From positions 35,696 to 99,695 of the forward strand of contig CAVSQL010000015.1 in assembly GCA_963730065.1 (NCBI GenBank): a stretch of 64,000 nucleotides of DNA, read 5' to 3'. A model generated the notes under the pieces. That model saw only the letters and a list, made by a program, of their open reading frames with translations, did not search any database and was not told the origin of the DNA. Position 1 is the first letter of the stretch; the number at the start of each line of letters is the position of its first letter. Positions 8,027-16,699 of this stretch are shown here, piece by piece. Origin of the DNA: UBA9676 sp963730065 (GTDB lineage Bacteria; Actinomycetota; Actinomycetes; Streptosporangiales; Streptosporangiaceae). The position numbers were made by a program, and so were the translations under genes.

Positions 8027-9145
8027 TCACCACTGGCGCGCGGTGATGAACTCGGCGATCCCGGCGAACTCGGCCCGGACGTCGGCGGGCATGCCGGTGT
8101 TGGCCAGGCACCGGTGCGCGGCCGCGAGCTGCGTGCCCGCCTCGGCCTCGGTCCAGGCCTTGCCGCCGGCCTCCTCGACCAGCCCGGCCGCCCGCACCAG
8201 GTCGTCCTCGCTCAGCGCCTCCTCCCGGGCCAGCAGGGCCGCGAGCTCACGCGCCCCGGCCGTCCCGGCGGTCAGCGCCGCCACCACCGGCAGCGACTTC
8301 TTCCTGGCCCGCAGGTCCGACCGCACCGGCTTGCCGGTCACCTCCGGGGTACCCCAGATGCCGAGCAGGTCGTCGGTGAGCTGGAAGGCCAGGCCCGCGT
8401 GCGCGCCGAACGCGGCCAGCCCCATCGCCAGTTCGGGTGGGGCGCCCACGTGTATGGAGCCGATGCTGCAGGCACATGCCATCAGTGCGGCCGTCTTGTC
8501 GCCGGCCATCGCCAGGCACTCCGGCAGCGTGACGTCGTCGCGCTGCTCGAAGGCCAGGTCCGCGCCCTGGCCGGCGATCAGCCGCTGCACCGCGGCGGAC
8601 AGGGCCCGCGCCGCCCACACCCCCTGCGGCGCGGCGTCCTCCAGCAGGATGTCCTGGGCGAGCGCGAGCATGGCGTCGCCGGCCAGGATGGCCGCGCCGG
8701 TCCCGTAGACGGTCCAGGCCGTCGGCCGGTGCCTGCGCTCGGTGTCGCCGTCCATGATGTCGTCGTGCAGCAGCGAGAAGTTATGGACCAGCTCCACCGC
8801 GACGGCCGCGGGCACGCCACGTTCCGGCGCGGCGTTCGCGGCGCGCGCCGACAGCAGGGTCAGCGCGGGCCGGAGCGCCTTGCCCGCGCCCGGCGCCCGG
8901 CCGCGGCGGCCCTGGGCATGGCCGTCAGCCCCGCCACCACCGCCGGTTCTGGCCTGGCCGTCCGCCCCTGCTCCGCCGTCAGCCCCGGTCGCGGTGCCTG
9001 GCGGCGTGCCTTCCGGGCCCCCCAGGCCAAGGTGGTAGGCCGCCACCTTCCGCACATCGGGGGTGAGCCTTTGCACGGCCGCCGCGAGCGCCGGCCCGAC
9101 CAGGTCGCGGGCGGTTACCACGCCCGTCGGCATCACGGCCGTCAT
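8027..9145 (-). CDS. Polyprenyl diphosphate synthase (farnesyl diphosphate synthase-like) of the hopanoid operon
   Basis: 372 residues from an ATG that overlaps the hpnE stop (ATGA at 9142-9145). The first aspartate-rich motif is LLHDDIMDGD; the second is LTDDLLGIWG, a DDxxG form seen in many actinobacterial polyprenyl synthases. KPVRSDLRARKKSLP holds the conserved lysines. Inside the operon the enzyme most likely makes farnesyl diphosphate for HpnCDE. A Gly/Ala/Asp-rich insertion of about 40 residues separates the N-terminal helix from the GKALRPAL motif, comparable with insertions in neighbouring enzymes. Product chain length cannot be read with certainty from sequence. Confidence 0.9.
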   Translation of the reverse strand: MTAVMPTGVVTARDLVGPALAAAVQRLTPDVRKVAAYHLGLGGPEGTPPGTATGADGGAGADGQARTGGGGGADGHAQGRRGRAPGAGKALRPALTLLSARAANAAPERGVPAAVAVELVHNFSLLHDDIMDGDTERRHRPTAWTVYGTGAAILAGDAMLALAQDILLEDAAPQGVWAARALSAAVQRLIAGQGADLAFEQRDDVTLPECLAMAGDKTAALMACACSIGSIHVGAPPELAMGLAAFGAHAGLAFQLTDDLLGIWGTPEVTGKPVRSDLRARKKSLPVVAALTAGTAGARELAALLAREEALSEDDLVRAAGLVEEAGGKAWTEAEAGTQLAAAHRCLANTGMPADVRAEFAGIAEFITARQW

Positions 9146-10659
9146 GCCGTGGCCTCCGTGCCCGCCGGGCCGCCTGCCGGCACTGCCCCGGTCACCGGGC
9201 CGGAGCCGTTCACCGCGCCTGGCCGCCGGGCTGGCCTGGCCGGCAGGCCAGCCCGGCCGGGCGCCGCGAGCTCCTGGCGCAGCACGCGCACCGCATTCAA
9301 ACCGCTTCGCACGGCTCCCTCCATCGTGTCTGGCCACCCGGTGTCGGTCCAGGCGCCGGCCAGCACCAGCCCCGGCACAGCGGTGGCGGCTCCCGGCCGC
9401 AGCCGCTCGCACCCCGGCACCTGGCGCAGCGTGGCCCGCCGCTCCCTGGTGACGAAGAAGTCAGTGACCCTCGCCCCGCGCGCGGCCGGGAACAGATCCG
9501 CCATGGCGGGCAGGAACTGCTCCCGCAAGGCCGATGCCGGGACGTCCACGTAGGCATCGGCGGCCGACAGCGACACCGCGAGGTACTGTCCCGGCCCCAG
9601 CCCGGACGGGCCGGTCCGGTCGAACACCCATTGCACGGGTGAGTCCACCGCCGCCGCGAACGGCAGCCGGGTGACCCGCCGGTCGTAGATCACGTGCACG
9701 TTGACGATGGGTGAGGTGGTGAGCTCCCGCCACTGTGCCGGGCCGGGCCTGTTCCCCGCGGCCGCCGGCCCGCTGGCGGCGCCGGCGGGCGCCAGCCTGG
9801 CCGCGACCGCGGGCGGCACCGCCAGGACCACACCGTCCGCCTCGAGGACCAGCCCGGCATCGCCCGGCGGGCCGTCGCCGCCCCGGGGCCCGGCCAGCCG
9901 CACCCGCAGCCGGGCCCCGGGCCCGCCCGGCAGCGCCTCCACGGCGGCCGCCTTCGCGCTCAGCCGCACCTGCGCGCCCAGCTGCGCCAGCAGCTCGCCC
10001 GCCGCCCGCCCGTGCAGGTCACCGAGCGGGACGGCCGGCACCCCGATGTCGGCGGCGTCCCTGGCCCCCAGCAGCGCCGTCTTCACCACGGTGGCGGCCA
10101 GCGCCAGGTTGGCGTCATCGCCGCCGACGTTGAGCGCGGACACCGTGAACAGGTCCCACAGCAGCCGCCGCGTCTGCTCGTCCTGCCCGTGGGCGGCGAG
10201 CCAGTCACCCAGCCGCTGCCGGTCAAGGTCGGCTCTCGCCGGGTTCAGGGCCGCCATGGCGAGCGCGGCCCGGGCCACACGCAGCCGCTGCGCGGGGGAA
10301 AGGAAGCGGTAGCCGGCCAGGGCCTGGCCCATGTGCAGCGGGCCAGGCAGCGCTGTCCGGCGCAGCCGCGCCCGCCCTCCCGGCGCCAGCACGGTGACGT
10401 CGAACCGGTCCTGCAGCGCCACCGACCCGGTCACGCCGAGCCGCGCGAGCAGGCCGCGGTAGGCCACGCAGCAGCGCAGGAACACGTGCTGGCCGTTGTC
10501 GACCATGAGGCCGCCGCGGCTGAACGAGCAGGTCGCACCGCCCAGGCGGGGCCTGGCCTCCACGAGCGTGACATCGGCGCCCACCTCGCGCAGCGCGATC
10601 GCGGCCGTGATGCCGGCCAGGCCGCCACCGACCACGACGATCTTGCCTGGCGCGCTCAC
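9142..10659 (-). CDS. hpnE: Hydroxysqualene dehydroxylase HpnE
   Basis: A 505-residue FAD-dependent amine-oxidase-fold protein. The dinucleotide-binding motif begins at residue ~6 (VVVGGGLAGITAAIALRE) and ends with the acidic VEARPRLGG; the C-terminal flavin motif appears as GLVLAGAWTDTGWPDTMEGAVRSG. HpnE reduces hydroxysqualene made by HpnC to squalene. The start overlaps the hpnD stop by 4 bases and the stop overlaps the prenyl synthase start by 4 bases. The last ~40 residues are Ala/Gly/Pro-rich and lie beyond the conserved domain. Confidence 0.94.
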   Translation of the reverse strand: MSAPGKIVVVGGGLAGITAAIALREVGADVTLVEARPRLGGATCSFSRGGLMVDNGQHVFLRCCVAYRGLLARLGVTGSVALQDRFDVTVLAPGGRARLRRTALPGPLHMGQALAGYRFLSPAQRLRVARAALAMAALNPARADLDRQRLGDWLAAHGQDEQTRRLLWDLFTVSALNVGGDDANLALAATVVKTALLGARDAADIGVPAVPLGDLHGRAAGELLAQLGAQVRLSAKAAAVEALPGGPGARLRVRLAGPRGGDGPPGDAGLVLEADGVVLAVPPAVAARLAPAGAASGPAAAGNRPGPAQWRELTTSPIVNVHVIYDRRVTRLPFAAAVDSPVQWVFDRTGPSGLGPGQYLAVSLSAADAYVDVPASALREQFLPAMADLFPAARGARVTDFFVTRERRATLRQVPGCERLRPGAATAVPGLVLAGAWTDTGWPDTMEGAVRSGLNAVRVLRQELAAPGRAGLPARPARRPGAVNGSGPVTGAVPAGGPAGTEATA

Positions 10660-11684
10660 CGGGCCGCTCCCGTCACGGCCGTCCGGCCCGCCCGGCGCGG
10701 GCGCAGGGCCACCGTCAGCGACCGGGCCGCCACCAGGGCTTTCTCCTTGGTAGACAGCGACATCCGGCGCTCAAGGACCACGCGCGGGGTGGCGGCGATG
10801 CGTTCCAGCAGCCGGAAGTAGATGCCCGCCATCGCCCCGGCGGAGGCCGCGCTGCGCCAGTCCAGCAACGGCATCAGCGCGAGGCCCCTCGTGTACCACG
10901 TGCTCGCGCGCTGCGCCTCGAACTCCACCAGCGCCGCGAGCTTGTCCCCGTTGACGTCGTCACCCGGCCCGGGCCGGGCCGGCCCCCCCTGGAGCGGCCC
11001 GTCCTCCAGGGAGCAGCCGAAGCGCTCGAAGTCCTCAGCCGGCAGGTAGACCCGCCCGCCGAGGTAGTCCTCGCGGATGTCGCGCAGGATGTTGGTGAGC
11101 TGGAGCGCGACGCCGAGCGCGTCCGCGAGCGGGGCGGCGGCGGCGACGTCGTCCGTGCCGAACACACCCAGCGAAAGCCGGCCGATCGAGCCCGCCACAC
11201 ACCGGCAGTAGTGCAGCAGGTCGTCGAAGGTGTGGTAGGTCGTGCCCCGCACGTCCGCCTCGCAGCCGTCGATGAGCTCGCCGAACGCGGCCAGCGGGAT
11301 GTCGAACCGGCCCGCCGCGTCCGCCAGCGCCACCAGCACCAGGTCGCCGCCTGCGGAGGTGTCCCCGCCCGGGGTGGTGCCGGCGGGCGGGCTGTCCTCC
11401 CCGGGCGGGCCGCCGTTCCCGCCGGGCGGGCCGCCGTTCCGGCCGGGCGCGGCCAGCGGTGCGCCGAGCGCGGTCACGCTGGCCCGCGCGTCGGACAGTG
11501 CGGCCAGCTTGGCCGGCTTGGGCAGGTCGCCGTCGCCGATGTCGTCGATCCGGCGGGCGAAGGCGTAGACCGCCGCCAGCGCCTGCCGCTTGGCGGGCGG
11601 CAGCAGCCGGATGCCGTAGGAGAAGTTCCTGGCCTGGGACCAGGTGATCTCCTCGCAGTGCCGGTAGGCGGCGTGGACATCCAT
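10656..11684 (-). CDS. hpnD: Presqualene diphosphate synthase HpnD
   Basis: 342 residues from the ATG at 11684, preceded by GGGAG at an 8-base spacing; an ATG seven codons earlier lies inside the hpnC tail and is less likely. It belongs to the squalene/phytoene synthase family: the first Asp-rich motif is ARRIDDIGDGD, the second is LTNILRDIREDYLGGRVYLP with the conserved NxxRDxxED. HpnD condenses two farnesyl diphosphates to presqualene diphosphate, used by HpnC. An insertion rich in Gly/Pro lies after residue ~85. It directly follows hpnC with 4 bases between. Confidence 0.94.
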   Translation of the reverse strand: MDVHAAYRHCEEITWSQARNFSYGIRLLPPAKRQALAAVYAFARRIDDIGDGDLPKPAKLAALSDARASVTALGAPLAAPGRNGGPPGGNGGPPGEDSPPAGTTPGGDTSAGGDLVLVALADAAGRFDIPLAAFGELIDGCEADVRGTTYHTFDDLLHYCRCVAGSIGRLSLGVFGTDDVAAAAPLADALGVALQLTNILRDIREDYLGGRVYLPAEDFERFGCSLEDGPLQGGPARPGPGDDVNGDKLAALVEFEAQRASTWYTRGLALMPLLDWRSAASAGAMAGIYFRLLERIAATPRVVLERRMSLSTKEKALVAARSLTVALRPRRAGRTAVTGAAR

Positions 11685-11688
11685 GGCC

Positions 11689-12623
11689 TCATCTCCCGGT
11701 CGCATACGCCCTCACCAGTTCCGCGGCGACCCGGGCCTGGCCCGGCCGGGGAGTGGCGCGCAGCACGTCGTGGCCGCTGGCGGCGATCGCGGCCAGTGCC
11801 GCCCGGCCGCCGGCCACGTAGCCGGCCACGGCGGCGCGGGCAGCACCGCGCAGGGTGCCGACGATCGGCGCGCCGGCGTCCAGCAGCTCGCGGGCGCGCT
11901 GTTCCTCGAAGGCGATCAGGGCCCGCACCCGCGGGCCGGCGCGGGGACGGCCAGGTCCCGCTCGGAGCAGCCGAACCGGTCCAGGTCCTCCTCGGGCAGG
12001 TAGATCCGGCCGGCCCGCAGGTCCTCGGCCACGTCCTGCCAGTGCTCGGCGAGCTGGAGCGCGGTGCAGACCCGATCGGAGAGCGCCTCGCGCGCGGGCG
12101 TGGCGGCGCCGAAGATGTGGAGCACGATCCGGCCGACCGGATTGGCGGAGAGACGGCAGTACTCCAGCAGGTCGCCGTAGGTCGGGTACCGGGACACCAC
12201 CTGGTCCTGGCGATTCGCCGCGATGAGGTCATGGAACGGCTGAGCGGGGATCGCGCAGGCGACGACGGTGGGGGCGAGCGCGCGGATCACGGCGAGCCGC
12301 GGCGGGCCGTCGGCCGGGCCCTCGGTGCCCGCCGTGGCGGCCGGCGGCACCATCCGGTACAGGCGCCGGAGGTCGGCTTCGAGCTCGTCGAGCAGATCCA
12401 GCCTCTCCTGGGGGGCCGCCTGGTCCCCCATGTCGTCGACCGATCGCGCGAAGCCGTAGACGGCGGCCAGGTGCCCCCGGTACCGGCGGGGCAGAAAGCG
12501 CAGGGCCACCGGGAAGTTCTCGGCCGACGCCTTGGCGCCGGCCTGAGCCATGATCGCCGTGGCCGAGGTACTCGCCGCCCCCGGGCCGCGGCTTTCGTCT
12601 GCTCGCGTCGCGTCCGGGGTCAC
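11689..12623 (-). CDS. hpnC: Hydroxysqualene synthase HpnC, reading frame broken near 11,935
   Basis: A squalene-synthase-like protein in two frames. The 5' part carries the first Asp motif (ARSVDDMGD) and the second (EHWQDVAEDLRAGRIYLPEEDLDRFGCSE), then stops at 11916 soon after leaving homology. The rest of the family C-terminus (RALIAFEEQRARELL and onward) continues in another frame to 11689. A one-base loss within 11,929-11,960 restores a protein of about 311 residues. The break lies beside a GGCCCG/CGGGCC hairpin. I start at GTG 12623 behind AGGGATAGGG; upstream starts are possible. HpnC turns presqualene diphosphate into hydroxysqualene, so a true null would stop the pathway while the downstream genes remain intact. 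A sequence error is therefore more likely than a pseudogene. Confidence 0.88.
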
Positions 12624-13187
12624 GTCCCTATCCCTGCATAGTTCGCGGGCAAATGCAAACAATGACATGAGCGTCACATGACATGCACGTCGTAGAACGG
12701 TTAGCTGGCCTTCTGCCCTGCGGACCAGCCAGTCGATGATTGTACACAGGCCTTAATTGGCGCTGCGGCCGGGCCCCGCCGCGGTCTTGGGTGCCGGTCA
12801 GGGCGCGCTTCTGGACAAGGCGGAACGCATTATCAACGCCACGCTGACCCGCCGTGCGCACGGTCGGCGTAAGCTGCATCGTCCCAGGTCCGGGTCGAGA
12901 GGCCGGCGCTGGGTCACACCGGGACGCCGAACGGGATGCTGCGCGGCGCGACCGGGCCATGACAGTTCGCACATACAAACTGTCGGTGGTGCGACGCCGC
13001 TAATCGTTTGCATGCCGCCCCGCCCGGCCATCACCGGTGCTCGCTTTGGGCCTTGCTTTACCCGATGGTGGCCCGCGGCCGGCCGGCTGGCCGCTGCCAG
13101 CGCACCTTTCGCTGACGTCAGCGTCATATTCAGGAGGGTGCCGCCCAATTCCCTGACAGTAATGTCACATAGGGGCGAAATTGCCGG
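12624..13187. promoter_or_regulatory. Upstream region of the hopanoid operon, no gene, several palindromes
   Basis: No credible coding frame is seen in these 564 bases. Close to hpnC are two direct repeats ATGACATG (12662-12669 and 12678-12685, 16-base period). Farther up are GACAGTT/AACTGTC with a 10-nt loop (12961-12984), the perfect 12-bp palindrome GCTGACGTCAGC (13111-13122), and TGACA-N4-TGTCA (13154-13167). A possible minus-strand -10 hexamer TACAAT is at 12744-12739, but it has no good -35. The recurrent TGAC/GTCA core suggests one dimeric regulator with several sites. This is inference. Confidence 0.45.
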
Positions 13188-14288
13188 TCAGGTCCGCCAG
13201 ATGAGGGCGAGCGCGCAGTCGTCGCCGCCGCCTGCGGCGCTCTGCATGACCCGGACCAGGTCGGCGGCACCGGCGCGGAACCCGGAGGCGACCAGCCGGT
13301 CCGCCTCCCCCAGCAGCCGGTCGGTCCCGTAATCGATGTCCCGGCCGGGGGCCTCAACCAGCCCGTCGGTGTAGAGCATCAACGCGTCGCCCGGCCGCAG
13401 GATGCCCCGCTCGGGGACCAGCCGCAGGTCAGCGACGACCCCTAGCACGATGCCACGGGCCTGGGTGACACGCCAGGTGCCGCTGCTGGCGTCGAGATGG
13501 GCAGCGGGCGGGTGCCCGGCGGAGGTCACCACATACTCACCGGTGGTGAGGTCGAGCGCGAGATGCACGGCGGTGACGAAGCCCTCCGTCATCTCCCCCC
13601 GGCGCAGGTAGGCGTTGCACGCGGACAAGAACCCCTCCTGCGGGACCGATCCGAGCAGGCCGCCGAACGCGCCCGACAGCAGCAGCGCCCGGGTCCCCGC
13701 GTCCACGCCTTTGCCCGCCACGTCGACCAGCGCCACCTCCAGGGCCTTCCCGTCGCAGGCGGAAACCAGGAAGTCGCCGCCGAACGAGGAGCCGCCCGCG
13801 GGCCTGAGGACCGAGACCGACCCCCAGCCCTCAGGCAGGTCCGGCAGCGTCCCCTGCGCGCGGATCCGGTCCCGCAGCTCGATCAGCATCTGATTGCCCC
13901 TCAGTCCCTGCATGCCGAGCTGCTTCCTGGTCCGCGCGAGCACATCGGCGACCAGCGCGGTGACCACGATGGTGGCGATGAGCCCCGGCCCGGCCAGCCC
14001 CATCAGGGCGTCATAGGCCAGCCCGGCCGCGATGACACAGAACAGGATGCGCAGCGCGCGCGGCCACAGCAGGAGGCCTCCGGCCAGCACCGGCAGGATG
14101 AGCAGGCCCGGTGAGAACCACTCCACCGAGACGTGCACGGCCGCCACGCTGATGACGACCGTCACCAGTGCGAGGCTCACCGCCACCCGCCGGTTACGGG
14201 TGATCAGCTGGTGACGCACGAAGCCGCTGGCCTTGCCCGCTGCGGCACGGGCAGCGAGCACGGTGCGGGACCAGCCGGGCACAACCAT
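13188..14288 (-). CDS. Membrane-anchored SpoIIE/RsbU-type PP2C phosphatase
   Basis: 366 residues. The N-terminal ~130 residues hold about four hydrophobic segments separated by very short loops (~37-52, ~58-75, ~78-92, ~98-115). A short linker leads to a PP2C-SpoIIE domain from residue ~150: metal-binding Asp in GGDFLVS and in ALVDVAGKGVDAG, TSAGHPP, LMLYTDGLVEAPG and the terminal GGGDDCALALIW. No kinase domain follows, unlike the truncated protein at the window start. Such proteins control anti-anti-sigma partner switching. No sigma or anti-sigma gene is adjacent, so the partner is unknown. Confidence 0.9.
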   Translation of the reverse strand: MVVPGWSRTVLAARAAAGKASGFVRHQLITRNRRVAVSLALVTVVISVAAVHVSVEWFSPGLLILPVLAGGLLLWPRALRILFCVIAAGLAYDALMGLAGPGLIATIVVTALVADVLARTRKQLGMQGLRGNQMLIELRDRIRAQGTLPDLPEGWGSVSVLRPAGGSSFGGDFLVSACDGKALEVALVDVAGKGVDAGTRALLLSGAFGGLLGSVPQEGFLSACNAYLRRGEMTEGFVTAVHLALDLTTGEYVVTSAGHPPAAHLDASSGTWRVTQARGIVLGVVADLRLVPERGILRPGDALMLYTDGLVEAPGRDIDYGTDRLLGEADRLVASGFRAGAADLVRVMQSAAGGGDDCALALIWRT

Positions 14289-14428
14289 GATGGCGGCACT
14301 GTATCGGCCCGCCGCGGGATCCGGAACCTGCGAGCGCGGCGCGGCTGGCCCGGCCGCCCCTCGCCGCGGGCCGTCCGCCCTGATAACTGGCTAGCGCCGC
14401 GCCCCGTCACCCGGGTAGGAATGCGGGC

Positions 14429-15709
14429 ATGGCCACCCCCTACCCGATCCGCGTCATCACCCAGGACGAGCTGCTCGCGGTCCACCACGTGCACGAGCAC
14501 GCCTTTCACACCGGGCCGCTGTCCGAGCAGGCCCGTGCGCGCGTGCACAGCCGGGTGGAGTGCGAGCGCACCGTTGCGGCGTTCGACGGCGGCACGATGG
14601 TCGGCTGCGCCGGCGCGTTCAGCTTCCGGATGCGGGTTCCCGGCGCGCTGGCCGCGGTGGCCGGGGTGAGCCTGGTCGCGGTGCTGCCCTCCCACCGGCG
14701 CCGTGGGATCCTCGCCTCACTCATGCGGCATCAGCTCGATGACCTGCACGAACGAGGTGACGCGGTGGCCGCGCTGTTCGCGTCGGAAGCAAGGATCTAC
14801 GGGCGGTTCGGTTACGGGCGCGCCTCCTGGCATGCCGGTTTCAGCCTGCGCGGGGGCGAGGGAGAGCTGGCCGCCGACGCGCCCAACGACGAGGCCCTGA
14901 GGCTGCGGATCGCCGAGCCGGAGTCTTCCCGGGCCGAGCTGGCCAAGGTGTATGAGATGGTGCTCGGCGAGCGGCCCGGCTTCTTCGCCCGCAACGAGGC
15001 CTGGTGGGACCGGGCGCTGGCCGACGAGCCGGACAGCCGTGGCGGCGGCAGCCCGTTGCGCTGCGTTCTAGCCGAGGATGCCTCCAGCCCGCGCGGGTAC
15101 GCCCTGTTCTCCGGCCGCGAGCGGTGGGAAGGCGACGCGTACCTGCCGGACTCCGTGATCGAGGTACGCGAGGTCATGACCGCCGACCCGGCCGCCAGCG
15201 CCGCGATCTGGGGCGATCTGCTCAGCCGGGACCTGACCACCGAGTTCCTGGTACCGATGCGTCCGGTGGACGACCCGCTGCTGCATCTGCTGGCTGACCC
15301 GCGCCGGGTCCGCACCCGCATCTCCGACGGGCTGTGGGTCCGGCTGGTGGACGTGGCCAGCGCGCTCGCCCAGCGCCGCTACGCGTGCCCGGTGGACGTG
15401 GTCATCGAGGTGGCCGACGGCAGCTGCGGCTGGAATCAGGGCCGGTGGCGGCTCACCGCCGGGGCCGCCAGCGCCTCCGGTCCCGGCCGCGGCGCGCCAG
15501 CCGGGGTGGGCGCCACCTGCGAGCGGACCACCGACGCGGCGGACATCGCGCTGCCCGTGCGGGCGCTGGGCGCCGCCTACCTCGGCGGAACCCGGCTGGG
15601 CCCGATGGCAGCGGCCGGCCTGGTCACCGAGCTGCGTCCCGGCACCCTGGCCCGGCTGTCGACCGCGCTGTCCTGGGATCCCGCCCCCTGGTGCCCGATG
15701 TTCTTCTGA
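14429..15709 (+). CDS. Eis-family GNAT N-acetyltransferase
   Basis: 426 residues with the three-part Eis layout. The N-terminal GNAT domain contains the acetyl-CoA loop (VAVLPSHRRRGILASLM, ~90-106). A second degenerate GNAT fold lies in the middle. The C-terminal region is sterol-carrier-like and ends with WDPAPWCPMFF; a C-terminal aromatic carboxylate serves as general base in Eis enzymes, and Phe here fits. Eis proteins acetylate aminoglycosides and other amines at several positions; substrates vary among actinomycetes. The start ATG is 140 bases from the divergent phosphatase gene. The frame is intact. Confidence 0.9.
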   Translation: MATPYPIRVITQDELLAVHHVHEHAFHTGPLSEQARARVHSRVECERTVAAFDGGTMVGCAGAFSFRMRVPGALAAVAGVSLVAVLPSHRRRGILASLMRHQLDDLHERGDAVAALFASEARIYGRFGYGRASWHAGFSLRGGEGELAADAPNDEALRLRIAEPESSRAELAKVYEMVLGERPGFFARNEAWWDRALADEPDSRGGGSPLRCVLAEDASSPRGYALFSGRERWEGDAYLPDSVIEVREVMTADPAASAAIWGDLLSRDLTTEFLVPMRPVDDPLLHLLADPRRVRTRISDGLWVRLVDVASALAQRRYACPVDVVIEVADGSCGWNQGRWRLTAGAASASGPGRGAPAGVGATCERTTDAADIALPVRALGAAYLGGTRLGPMAAAGLVTELRPGTLARLSTALSWDPAPWCPMFF

Positions 15710-15762
15710 GCGCCGGTCCCGCACCGGCCTGGCGGTCCCGCTGCGGCCGGCCCCGCGCGGTA

Positions 15763-15952
15763 CTAACCCGGCTTCCAGCTCTTTGATGCACTCGCTCAGG
15801 CGGCGGGGGCTGCGGGCGTTGAGCACCGGCCGGGTCTGGCCCTGCGGCCGGGCGCACCACAGAGGACCGCCGATGTAGCGGTCGACCCGCCAGATCTGCC
15901 ACCCGGGATGCCGGTCCCGGAGAGCGGCCAGCTCCTCGTCGTTCGGGTTCAC
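15763..15952 (-). CDS. Small conserved-looking protein (about 62 residues), frame probably disturbed at its end
   Basis: From ATG 15952 the first ~62 residues look like a compact actinobacterial small protein (DEELAALRDRHPGWQIW, RYIGGPLWCARPQ, then a short helix ending SECIKELEAG). As written, the frame does not stop there; it runs on to 15068, antisense through most of the Eis gene, with no family-like sequence. Removing one base of the GGG at 15767-15769 creates an immediate GGT-TAG stop at 15763. I therefore limit the coding call to this stretch. Function unknown; the tryptophan-rich pattern resembles small proteins found widely in actinomycetes. Confidence 0.5.
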
Positions 15953-16089
15953 GGGGGTGACACTAGCTCCAGCGGATCATGGAAGCCGGCTTCCCGGCCT
16001 GCTCGCTACCTAGCTGTTACCGGACCTGGCTGGGACGATGCGGGCCCAGCCGCGGGCCGGGCGGGCCCGGCCGAGAGGAGGAACGAGTC

Positions 16090-16512
16090 ATGGGTGAGAC
16101 CGCGCTCGTGGTGGGCGATGCCGACAACGGCCTACGGGAGACCCTGGACGCGGAGATCAACGCGTTCAACGCCGCGGTGACCGGCCAGGCCGACGGCCGG
16201 TTGCTGTGCGTCTCCGTCCGCGGGGACGGCGGTGACCTGCGCGCGGGGCTGTTCGGGTGGACGTGGGGCGGATGTGGCTACGTCGAGCTTTTCTGGGTGC
16301 GCGAGGACCACCGCGGGCAGGGCCTGGGCACCCGGCTGCTGGCCGCGGCGGAGCAGGAGATCCGGCGCCGTGGCTGCAGCCAGGTGGCCCTGAGCACCCA
16401 TTCGTTCCAGGCACCGGGTTTCTACGCCCGCTCCGGTTACCGGGAGTGCGGCCGCACGCCGGCCTACCCGCGCGGGCACGACCAGATCCACCTGGTGAAG
16501 CAGCTCAGCTGA
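16090..16512 (+). CDS. GNAT family N-acetyltransferase
   Basis: 140 residues from ATG 16090, which follows GAGAGGAGGAACGAGTC. The single GNAT domain has the acetyl-CoA-binding signature VREDHRGQGLGTRLL at ~75-89 and the C-terminal GFYARSGYRECGR strand-helix motif typical of the fold. The longer upstream frame lacks homology and was not used. The acceptor is unknown; proteins of this size and motif pattern acetylate small amines or antibiotics. It stands alone on the plus strand, with 187 bases to the next gene. Confidence 0.85.
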   Translation: MGETALVVGDADNGLRETLDAEINAFNAAVTGQADGRLLCVSVRGDGGDLRAGLFGWTWGGCGYVELFWVREDHRGQGLGTRLLAAAEQEIRRRGCSQVALSTHSFQAPGFYARSGYRECGRTPAYPRGHDQIHLVKQLS

Positions 16513-16699
16513 CCTGCTGTTCCAGGGAAGGAGCCGATGTAGTCGTTGACGGGCGCGAACCTCTGATCCGGCATGTAATCTCCTCCCGGTCCGTGTGCGG
16601 GACCGAACCGCCGCTCACGCTGGCTCGCCGCCGAGGTCCTGTCCCAGGTGCGCTCGCCCTGGGCCGCCCGCGGTGCGACACTGGGCGGTGGAGGCCGTC

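Noticed and set aside
12757..13357. Several open frames in the hopanoid upstream region
   Set aside because: Basic, low-information translations, no ribosome-binding sites, and palindromes in place of coding pattern.
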